Shown: piece by piece, positions 60,001-64,000 of the stretch | How the letters are laid out: each line of letters opens with the position of its first letter | Position numbering within the stretch: position 1 is the stretch's first letter | From: an uncultured Planctomycetota bacterium | Lineage (GTDB): Bacteria > Planctomycetota > Planctomycetia > Gemmatales > HRBIN36 | Length of the DNA: 64,000 nucleotides | Direction: 5' to 3' | NCBI GenBank assembly: GCA_937944855.1 | Contig: CALFAY010000025.1 | Coordinates: forward strand, 1-64,000 | Program-made: the position numbers and the translations under genes | The notes under the pieces: generated by a model | The model's database searches: none | What the model was told of the DNA's origin: nothing | What the model saw: only the letters and a program-made list of their open reading frames with translations

Positions 60001-60487
60001 CGTCCCCTTGGAAATTGCGGATGACCATACCATCGACGATAAGCCGGACGATATTGTTGGCCGTGAAGCCGCTGACACTGCCGGCGATCGTTCCGTCCAG
60101 AACGACGGCAGGAACCGCGGGTGAAATGTCCGTGCTGGGGACATAGCCGCTCTGCGTCTTGCCGTCGATGATGACCGATTCAGTAATGACAGGGAACGGA
60201 AACGCCGCAGACGGCTGAATGACTTCCTGACCTGCCGGCAAGTTGAACGTGATGATGTCTTCGCCGACCGCGTTATTGGCGTCGATTAAAGCCTGCCGCA
60301 GGGAACCGGGACCGGTGGGCGCGTTGTTGGTCACCGTGAAAATGGCCGGCATGATCCGCGTCTCGAGATGCTCCAGACGCGGCCGGTAGCGGTCCCCACG
60401 GGACTTTCGGAGTGGCCGTCGTTTGATCGACGGGGAAGAATGGCGAACAAGGCTGCTCAAGAACCGTGACCATGATGAACGCAACAT
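51023..60487 (-). CDS. Giant surface protein: beta-helix, RTX-like calcium repeats and FG-GAP/VCBS repeats
   Basis: The 3,154-residue product begins with a basic segment and the R-L-E-x-L-E-x-R motif (residues 37-44 in RPRLEHLETRIMPA), seen at the start of many giant planctomycete exported proteins. From about residue 49 to 2080 it is a right-handed beta-helix of short parallel repeats (GNYSNNSLIGLLINTVTG, GGNYSNNGLGILLN and similar, very Asn/Gly/Thr-rich). Three RTX-like blocks follow (about 2112-2206, 2274-2349, 2416-2491; GGAGNDTL type), then a less repetitive region. FG-GAP/VCBS-like calcium repeats lie at about 2832-3032 (GDVNGDGYPDIIAA, GDLNSDGFGDIVV, GDYDGDGRLDIIV, VDVDNDGSAEIIV). It has no classical autotransporter or sortase signal. 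Adhesion or matrix use is inference. Its promoter and terminator bracket it as one transcript. Confidence 0.9.
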   Translation of the reverse strand: MLRSSWSRFLSSLVRHSSPSIKRRPLRKSRGDRYRPRLEHLETRIMPAIFTVTNNAPTGPGSLRQALIDANNAVGEDIITFNLPAGQEVIQPSAAFPFPVITESVIIDGKTQSGYVPSTDISPAVPAVVLDGTIAGSVSGFTANNIVRLIVDGMVIRNFQGDGVRITLSGSLSMTDVHLLSNLSDGVEANTITNGLVGVRLRGISAKNQVNGAGINLTNVTRFSDTNSIYENNAENGIRLEDINGDVHLVNVTSINNNFDQVSGTGSGFVAFDGFDSDLHAIRGDVRFEGCNFGTSPFSGDTHQRQVDGVRILGVNGTVRFTNYVNSLGQLQITQANFNRGDGIRIEAAADITFCEVYIDRGSFSNNLGDGIDISLFGIGSTSVGNVDIFNVRANSNGESGLEALAIPGTLTIRSGNASEVSTFNLNGQAFSTGDGLTLRNVNIIDLRGGVPGVGIVADRNADAGMEIITANSVTDVDGRYTNNGNSGIRVVDVAGNVHLTRPVLQNNDFDTNNSGAGFEALDGPDSDLVAIGGNLTILGGRLNATLGSPQERQFRGLSVDGVGGNVELRASSNLVFQTNASNNSDDGVFIRNVAGSVTIEGGNFSFNGQVTGLGDGTGDGIDLELVSGDVTLTAVTVNDNGNNGLEASNVNGKITISNFGGNSTFDNNGRYLGPSDPLGGDGINLFNVNAVDLNPTNNPVGVSASGNRAAPSGAFQGRGGRGLFINRALGTLTDRTGTFSNNHNGGIILIDMNADVVLTRTTANTNDFDTLPDDLGLFGDGLRATDEDGDGFAIRGNLTINGGRFSDAQPGAPTQAYGIYVDGVGGDILFQNAGAITTQANDNQQAGAYLANGVNLTIINGSYSRNGGATSEDGLTISGFTGQVTITDVTANQNFGDGIELDNVAAATVTGGSYQNNLFHGMNAFTLGTLSVSNGNYSNNSLIGLLINTVTGTATLSSLTANSNDVGLIATNISGSLNVTNGSYSSNTLDGISLTNVASTSLTNVAVNANAFGFGLMGFVLGPVSITGGTFNQNNRAGIALNTVTGSVSLQGVNANQNGEEGLRAVSVSGSVSVDASTFDENILEGVDLLNVGNVTFTSVTSSENFTGLRIENAASFSDTGGVYILNQNHGIHLIDINGAVTLNTTRADDNDTNPSNGTGDGFRAADGSDANSLAINGALTIVNSLFRNTAAGGPQTFGLNVGPVGGLVTLDNVIASGNTADGARIAQANGADVFDGDFSNNGGVGLSLSNITGTTTIQRSTADDNASHGIRVFNSGTIFTDTVAADGNGGSGLNLNTVFAWTDLDGNYSGNDDSGILLVDVATNVTLVRTVALDNNADSIGTGDGLRALDGGDADAVAIGGTFTARGVNFSNSTPGGPQGFGMRVFGVGIDFVVENDPLFALSSVIEGNVDHGIFVTGVGRDIRLTQTLLLENGAHGLEAINVGRHVVLTSVEANINGLAGTRLQNVAGSVTVTTSFFQENGEDGLVALDVAGNFTVSDSSFNDNDADGDFVGSGLVLLDGPDGDANAVNGNVSITNSNFLDTGIGQQNGAYIQRLAGSLTVTNSNAVGNQASGFEVGDGGTTGSFTGGNYSNNGLGILLNSLPGGSFSGNVTLNGVTANNNTVGQGVFASNLNGTTTVTGGSFNGNAADGLRLLGNGAGRNLVLNGTGSASNNDDDGLYAENFGGNVTISGNWTFNNNGDDGIEIRNSGAVSFANVIANGNDPGANIIGVASFTDTNGTYSNNADDGLRLTDVAGNVTLVRTVAENNDADNDFFGAGVRLLDGADVDGFAVGGNLVVQGVRLRAVGGGFQQHGLFADVGVLSNAIGGNVTFQDSVGPVQSVEVSGNRADGVFIRGASNGTFTNGTYSNNGDDGINLINFVNVTITDVTANGNGGSNNFGDGIEINTATTVTLNRVTASNNSGNQSRGFNVSGATTLNILDFTGVGNGSFNGGRIDTVTNVNFTTTTANVQDDVTLAPGFFQHTRAGTVLQPITYNQINTLSIFMLDGDDQLIFVGGDYSPFFTGVNPTLNVDGGSHIIGDALTFNATSGPDLIVSTNLSLTINGVPVSNPPGISTINLTNFEILGVNGLEGDDTFDIQGFPFIISFPALRFNGNEGNDLLDASLAPLTPGFIPFLNGNEGNDTILGGPNTEFIDGGADDDSLVGGAGNDTILGGSGNDRIEGGAGDDSLVGGSGSDTFVFSGSALGNDVIIEAAGNVDNDWLDFSGFTAGGVNIDLSQGSLQVVNAGNLQLTLGNSSAIEHVLGSNAADNIVGNTGNNILIGLNGDDVIDGGAGNDTLDGGVGNDLLIGGTGDDSVLGGVGNDTLNGGAGDDTLVGGSGSDRYLFTGTGLGSDSISEPTGGIDGDTLDFSLAGFAININLGLTTPQTVSPGNLTLQLNASDAVENVDGSPFNDTITGNASANLLNGNAGNDSILGLGGNDTLDGGAGNDTLLGGAGNDTVLGGADNDLIIWNPGDGNQVVDGGTGIDTVQINGSNAAGDNFVLQQHGLDPTRQVFSRTNLTPFTMDIGTVEVYEVNSQGGDDTLTVQAPISGPGNGDVTTLNINTGTGNDLVLFNFTASNLLPTTNLNGGTGNDLLRIEGSGTPFTNETYTSTGPDSGTINLDGQLISYSLMERLQQTKAGTNLLFQATAGNDSIGLTDGPVVNGFQTSSINSLNGLFVGLDFANKVFATVSGMGGQDSFTLTNPNPAAGLTQWTVNGGTTASAAADLDTSGDVFRIQPTSIPINVNGGKPVNVYPGDRLDILPPNPGQSLTLTGKHDGTYTFTGLAPVNFTSIEDFSGIQVIVVGTDYGQRPRIRVYAASDAGPAAVPFLDFRPFNDLSGFRGGVRVAAGDVNGDGYPDIIAACGPGRGGSLVRVFDGYLARLGIVNQIGNFRPFGTDWNRGLYVAVGDLNSDGFGDIVVSTGGPAKAQVRVFSGVDVINMANPPGQKFNAFPNSFRGGCNVAVGDYDGDGRLDIIVGAGPSGTPSVRVFDGTTFTLIDDFLAFDAGHRRGVYVGAVDVDNDGSAEIIVSRNVSGLSEIQPFDLQITTSMNIRPEVRTFDFTINQGGAPKAATASATVFPTNYSSGIRLGGWSDGGNTARFLAVNGPGVAPGLVKKLDASLADSIFTNYAAESSGFFVAGSQRRFGLPLP
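51390..51990 (-). repeat. FG-GAP/VCBS-type repeats of the giant protein
   Basis: Four units of the form G-D-[VLY]-[ND]-x-D-G-x-x-D-I-[IV] lie 50-60 residues apart, the spacing of a seven-bladed-propeller calcium site seen in integrin-like and VCBS repeats. The last unit has V-D-V-D-N-D-G. Confidence 0.75.
53015..54150 (-). repeat. Three RTX-like nonapeptide blocks of the giant protein
   Basis: G-G-x-G-x-D-x-[LI]-x repeats occur in three runs (GGAGNDTILGGSGNDRIEGG; GGAGNDTLDGGVGNDLLIGG; GGAGNDTLLGGAGNDTVLGG). They are separated by about 65-residue spacers carrying DWLDFSGFTAGGVNIDLS or DTLDFSLAGFAININLG. The sites are expected to bind calcium. The block-spacer unit itself is repeated, so the whole 1.1 kb looks like a duplicated cassette. 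Confidence 0.85.
54300..60340 (-). repeat. Beta-helix repeat array of the giant protein
   Basis: About 2,000 residues consist of imperfect repeats of 20-25 residues with alternating hydrophobic and Asn/Gly positions. Higher-order units of about 200 residues recur, marked by D-x-N-G-x-Y/F-S-N-N, D-[IV]-x-[GT]-[DN]-V-[TH]-L-[VT]-[RN]-[T] and A-x-D-G-x-D-[AS]-[DN]-[ALG]. The higher-order spacing suggests segmental duplications. Confidence 0.75.
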
Positions 60488-60747
60488 AGACGGTCTCCCG
60501 AGGGGGGTCCGGTTGGACTTGCTCCCCAGCCTGAGATTTCAGACCGGTTCGCTGGTCCGCAAAAATAACCCGAATCATGAATGAGAACAATGCACCGCCC
60601 GGCTGGGATGAAGCGGGCATCGATTCCATGTTGTCTCCCGACCGCAGGACTACGCCCTTCCTTTGGCCGTTCACAACAGGTCGCGGTGCCGCAGAGTCGG
60701 CTTGGAGAACGCTGAGGCAGACCCCACCTGTTCCGATTCGAAGGCGA

Positions 60748-60776
60748 AATATAATTAGTCGGTCCACTCGTTGCAA
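60748..60776 (-). promoter_or_regulatory. Sigma-70-like promoter of the giant gene
   Basis: Read leftward, TTGCAA (complement of 60771-60776), a 17-base spacer and TATATT (complement of 60748-60753) form a good promoter. Transcription would start near 60741, leaving an untranslated leader of about 250 bases before ATG 60487. The rest of the 60488-60901 gap is A+T-rich near 60740-60900 and holds no gene. Confidence 0.6.
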
Positions 60777-60901
60777 AGGAAAAATGGGAAAAATTTGAGA
60801 AATCATGCCGCTGAGTACGAGCGATATGCTCAATAGATTCGTTACCATCTGAATTTTTGGTGAGAGCTTCCAACAATTACGCTCAGAGATGAAGACTGGG
60901 T

Positions 60902-61879
60902 TCACCAGCGGAATGCCGACCGCACTTCCGGGTTGACGATCCAGTCGGCGGGCCATTCACCCCGGCTGAGGAGCACGATGGCTCGAGCTGCCAGCACGGC
61001 CATGTCCATGACTGAACGCTCGTCAACTCCAGCGGTGTGCGGCGTCATGACGACGTTGTCGAACGTGAACAGGGGACTCTCCCGACAGGGTTCGTTTTCG
61101 AACACATCAAGCGCTGCACCGCCAATCCGGCCGCTCCGCAAGGCTTCGACCAGATCGGCCTCGCAGACCAGACCGCCGCGTGCCGTGTTGACGAGGAACG
61201 CTCCCGGCTTCATCTGGGCCAGGGTCCGGCGGTTGATGAGGTGGCGTGTTTCAGCGGTTAATGGGAGATGCAGGGATACCCAATCGCTTTCCGCGAGGAG
61301 TTTTTGGAGGGAACACAACTCAATGCCGTGTCGAGCCACGAATTCAAGGTCGGGATACGGCTCATAGGCCAGGACGCGCAGGCGGAAAGCGGCTGCCCGT
61401 TCGGCCACAGCCTTGCCAATACGGCCTAGCCCGACGATGCCCAGCGTACTTCCGCGAAGGGGGACCGTGTGTCTTCGGCTCCAGACGCCGCTTCGCATCA
61501 ACCGATCCTGCCGGGCCACTTCCTTGGCTAACGAAAGCATCAGGGCGTAAACATGCTCGGCCACGGCATCATGATTGGCTCCGGGAGTGATCGTGACAAC
61601 TACGCCTTGCCGGGTCGCCGCTTCCAGATCCACGGCATCGAAGCCGACCCCGACGCGAGCAATGACCCGCAGCTGCGGACAGGCTTCGATGACCCGCTGG
61701 GTGTACGGTTCCGAGCCGGCCAGTACCGCCGCCTTGCCCGGTAGCCAGCGGAGCAGGTCGTCCTCGGTCAATTGCTGGGTCAGTTCGGTGAAAACCGGGG
61801 TGAAACCGGCTTGTCGCAGTATGTCCAGGTACGGGCCATGATTGGTCAGCGTCGTGGGACCGATAAGTACTTCCGGCAT
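60902..61879 (-). CDS. D-isomer specific 2-hydroxyacid dehydrogenase
   Basis: The 325-residue enzyme starts at ATG 61879 (MPEVLIGPTTL); the longer frame to 62056 is unconserved. The Rossmann motif is LGIVGLGRIGKAVAE. The catalytic Arg lies in NTARGGLV, the Glu in NEPCRE and the His in MTPHTAG. A phosphoglycerate-dehydrogenase-like core without an ACT domain is seen, so serine synthesis is possible but an NAD-linked dehydrogenase of another hydroxyacid (glyoxylate, hydroxypyruvate or phosphonate) is equally likely. No serB or serC is nearby. It is leftward, with 414 bases to the giant gene. Confidence 0.9.
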   Translation of the reverse strand: MPEVLIGPTTLTNHGPYLDILRQAGFTPVFTELTQQLTEDDLLRWLPGKAAVLAGSEPYTQRVIEACPQLRVIARVGVGFDAVDLEAATRQGVVVTITPGANHDAVAEHVYALMLSLAKEVARQDRLMRSGVWSRRHTVPLRGSTLGIVGLGRIGKAVAERAAAFRLRVLAYEPYPDLEFVARHGIELCSLQKLLAESDWVSLHLPLTAETRHLINRRTLAQMKPGAFLVNTARGGLVCEADLVEALRSGRIGGAALDVFENEPCRESPLFTFDNVVMTPHTAGVDERSVMDMAVLAARAIVLLSRGEWPADWIVNPEVRSAFRW

Positions 61880-62735
61880 GAAGACCTCAGGGCAGGCGAT
61901 TCCGACCGGGGATCGCAGAAGCGAACCCCTCATGCAGCCTTCGGGGAAGAATATCCTACTCCATGCAGCAACGACCGAACACACTTTGAGAAGAGTAATC
62001 CGCGTCCTCCGCTGGCCCTCTCGGTGGTTTTCGGCGGTTTTGGGTTGAAGGGACATGAAGGGAGCATTAACATTACTTTACAGTGACCGAAGTATGGTTA
62101 CGCGCTGGAGTTGAAACTACCGCGCAAGGGCAGGTGCAACTCCGGCAGCCGTCTCCCATAGATGGTCTTGTTCAGGGACTCGCGACCATTCGACGTTGCA
62201 GCCCATGCGGCGGAGATGAAGCGGGGGCTGAACGAGAATCCATGCTGACGAGACAAACCGATCAACGCTTCAGGAACCGAAGATCGGGCCATGATCCTCT
62301 TCGGGCTGATTTGGGTTAGTCTGGTGGTGTTGAGCGCGATCGACGTATTGGTCGTGCTCCGATCCGAGTTTCGGCCGGTGCGGCTCCGGCGTGGCCTGAT
62401 TTGCTCCGAGCCGTGGACCATTCCGGTCGGGCGCCAGGTCGAGGTGCGCTGCGCTTCCCCTCCCTTGGAAGTACAGCCGCCGGTGACCGGCTATAGTGCC
62501 TGCTCGGGTCTTTTCTTTGTTCGATTCTGTCGGATCACCGGAGACAACCGCCCGAGCGCGTTGCCCCAGCAGGGACTGCTCCGCCCTGCCATCGGCTTGT
62601 TGCCAGCGGATTCCGTTCCTTACCCCCGGGTCGGTTCGATCAGCCGACCTGCCCGGTACTCGGCTCTTCTCTGCTGAGACTCCTTGCAATCGATCGGATT
62701 TCCAGGTCGCGACTCCCTTGGAAAGGAGTTTCGCC
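61880..62735. other. 856-base region without a convincing gene
   Basis: The divergent gap between the 2-hydroxyacid dehydrogenase and rny. I found no tRNA, no RNase P, SRP or tmRNA signature and no known riboswitch core. The strongest local structure is the hairpin arms GGGTCGG and CCGACC near 62629-62652 (loop TTCGATCAG). TTTACA at 62077-62082 is a possible -35 with no good -10. One small reading frame is listed separately. The stretch is less strongly G+C-rich by eye than coding DNA here. Confidence 0.5.
62291..62677 (+). CDS. Possible small membrane-anchored protein, doubtful
   Basis: A 128-codon frame starts at ATG 62291 with a hydrophobic segment ([21 protein letters not shown]) followed by basic residues (RPVRLRRG), a plausible N-in anchor. 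The region [20 protein letters not shown] faintly resembles the start of a DUF58 protein. The second half is rich in Pro/Arg/Ser and does not look conserved. There is no good ribosome-binding site. It could be a real gene upstream of rny, a decayed remnant or chance. Low certainty. Confidence 0.25.
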   Translation: MILFGLIWVSLVVLSAIDVLVVLRSEFRPVRLRRGLICSEPWTIPVGRQVEVRCASPPLEVQPPVTGYSACSGLFFVRFCRITGDNRPSALPQQGLLRPAIGLLPADSVPYPRVGSISRPARYSALLC

Positions 62736-64000
62736 TTGGAACTGCTTTACTACGCCGTGGCGGGCGTGGTGGGTCTGGGGCTGGGGTTCGGCGTCGCCCG
62801 GCTCGTGGACCAGGTACGCAAGAGCAATGCCCGTCGAGATGCCGACAAGATTCTCCAGCAGGCTCGCCTCGAAGCCGAGAACCTGCGTCGAGACGCCGAA
62901 CTTCGAGCCAAAGATGAAATCCTCAAACGCCGGGAAGAGTTCGACAACGAAATGAACAAAGCCCGCAACGAATTGCGGGAGCAGGAGCGCCGTCTTGAAA
63001 AACGGGAAGAATCCCTCGAACAGAAATCGCTGATGATCCAGAAGAAGGACCGGGCTTTGGAGATCGTCAGCAAGAAGCTGGCCGATAAACGCGAGGCTCT
63101 GGCCAAACGCAGTAAGCTACTCGAAGAAACCATCGCTAAGCAGACGGAAGAGCTGCATCGCATCAGTAATCTCAGCCGGGAACAAGCTGAGCAGATGCTG
63201 ATGTCCCGGTTGGAGAAGGAACTGGCTGCCGAACTGGGGGAACGCATCAAGAAGCACGAGGAACGGATCAAGGCCGTCGCCGAGGAGAAGGCCCGTGAAA
63301 TCGTGGCCACCGCCATCCAACGCTACGCCGCAGCACACACGGCCGACACTACCGTCAGCACGGTGGACATTCCCAACGACGATATGAAAGGCCGGATCAT
63401 CGGCCGCGAAGGTCGGAACATCCGCACCTTCGAGAAGATCACTGGCGTGGACGTGATCGTGGACGACACCCCCGGCGTGGTCGTGGTCAGTGCCTTCGAC
63501 AACGTCCGGCGCGAGACGGCCCGCATCGCGCTGAAGAAACTGATCGAGGATGGCCGCATCCATCCGGCCCGTATCGAAGAAGTGGTCAATGAGACGCGGG
63601 AGGAGATGGAACGGCACATCATGGAGGTGGGCAAGCAGGCGGTACTGGAAGCCAACGTCGGCCATGTCCACGAAAAACTCGTGCAGTTGCTTGGCCGCCT
63701 CAAGTTTCGCACCAGCTACAGCCAGAATGTCCTGCTCCACAGTCTGGAAGTGGCCCATTTGTGCGGGCTGATGGCGGAGGAACTGGGACTTGACGGCCGA
63801 TTGGCCCGGCGCTGCGGGCTGCTGCATGACATCGGCAAGGCGGCTGACCACGAGATGGAAGGCGGACATCCGCAGATCGGAGCCGAGTTGGCCCGCCGCT
63901 ATGGCGAAACCCGTCCTGAAGTGCTGCACGCCATCGAAGGCCATCACGATGACATCCGCGTGGATCATATTTACACGGTGATCGTCGCCTCCGCCGACGC
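62736..64000 (+). CDS. rny: Ribonuclease Y, 5' part (cut by window end)
   Basis: The gene starts at TTG 62736, seven bases after AAAGGAG (62722-62728). The visible 421 residues begin with a membrane anchor ([20 protein letters not shown]), then a long charged coiled coil (about 30-200; [18 protein letters not shown]). A KH domain has [20 protein letters not shown] and the HD domain has [17 protein letters not shown] and the metal motif LLHDIGKA, then [14 protein letters not shown]. RNase Y starts mRNA decay from the inner membrane face. About 100 C-terminal residues lie beyond the window. The non-ATG start and strong ribosome-binding site are secure. Confidence 0.95.
   Translation, partial: MELLYYAVAGVVGLGLGFGVARLVDQVRKSNARRDADKILQQARLEAENLRRDAELRAKDEILKRREEFDNEMNKARNELREQERRLEKREESLEQKSLMIQKKDRALEIVSKKLADKREALAKRSKLLEETIAKQTEELHRISNLSREQAEQMLMSRLEKELAAELGERIKKHEERIKAVAEEKAREIVATAIQRYAAAHTADTTVSTVDIPNDDMKGRIIGREGRNIRTFEKITGVDVIVDDTPGVVVVSAFDNVRRETARIALKKLIEDGRIHPARIEEVVNETREEMERHIMEVGKQAVLEANVGHVHEKLVQLLGRLKFRTSYSQNVLLHSLEVAHLCGLMAEELGLDGRLARRCGLLHDIGKAADHEMEGGHPQIGAELARRYGETRPEVLHAIEGHHDDIRVDHIYTVIVASAD

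Noticed and set aside
62083..62319. A 78-codon rightward frame upstream of rny
   Set aside because: GTG start without ribosome-binding site and a composition unlike neighbouring genes.
62629..62660. GGTTCGATC with CCGACC arms as a tRNA remnant
   Set aside because: The loop is nine bases, not seven, and no other tRNA arms are present.

Overview
The window looks like chromosomal DNA of a planctomycete, most likely Gemmataceae-like. The reasons are high G+C coding sequence by eye, an adjacent DUF1592/DUF1552 pair, a TIGR03067 protein, a YXWGXW-type secreted protein, large MoxR/DUF58/BatA/VWA clusters, and a 3,154-residue surface protein with the N-terminal R-L-E-x-L-E-x-R motif common in this phylum. 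The placement rests on gene content only. No rRNA or tRNA gene, insertion sequence or CRISPR array was found.

Left part (1-24.5 kb): a truncated Cas2-like fragment at the very edge, rsfS, a membrane protein, an isocitrate-dehydrogenase-family enzyme, a MoxR-DUF58 pair, a YfiR-like periplasmic protein abutting a CHASE8-like hybrid histidine kinase, UDP-sugar dehydrogenase, a secreted protein, the DUF1592-DUF1552 pair, a YXWGXW protein with a Gly/Pro/Lys repeat tail, a prolyl oligopeptidase, an acyltransferase-like membrane protein, a SIS-domain isomerase, a VWA protein and carA.

Middle (24.5-38.7 kb): a Gfo/Idh/MocA oxidoreductase, lexA divergent from trpD, a nucleoside-hydrolase-fold protein with altered active-site residues, then a leftward peptide-degradation set (tricorn-like protease, M24 peptidase, PGPGW membrane protein). 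Next is a leftward housekeeping operon: ispF-cysS-ruvC-DUF1802-thiE. The thiE product is a three-part Clp_N/ThiD2/ThiE fusion.

Right part (38.8-64 kb): a rightward MoxR operon (MoxR, 150-residue unknown, DUF58, HEAT-repeat lipoprotein, BatA/VWA protein, VWA/GATase-like protein), which is probably an envelope-associated AAA+/VWA machine. It is followed by a TIGR03067 protein and a TIM-barrel isomerase. Convergent to these are truB and a dolichol-phosphate-mannose-synthase-like glycosyltransferase. Then come a zinc-ribbon membrane protein, the giant beta-helix/RTX/FG-GAP gene with its own promoter and terminator, a 2-hydroxyacid dehydrogenase, an 856-base stretch with no convincing gene, and the 5' two-thirds or so of rny, cut by the window end.

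The most unusual items are the Cas2 relic, the Clp_N-ThiD2-ThiE fusion, the YfiR/CHASE8 pair with a phosphorelay kinase in place of GGDEF, the degenerate nucleoside hydrolase, the HEAT lipoprotein inside the MoxR operon, and the giant surface protein. I did not find a clearly new defence or mobile system.
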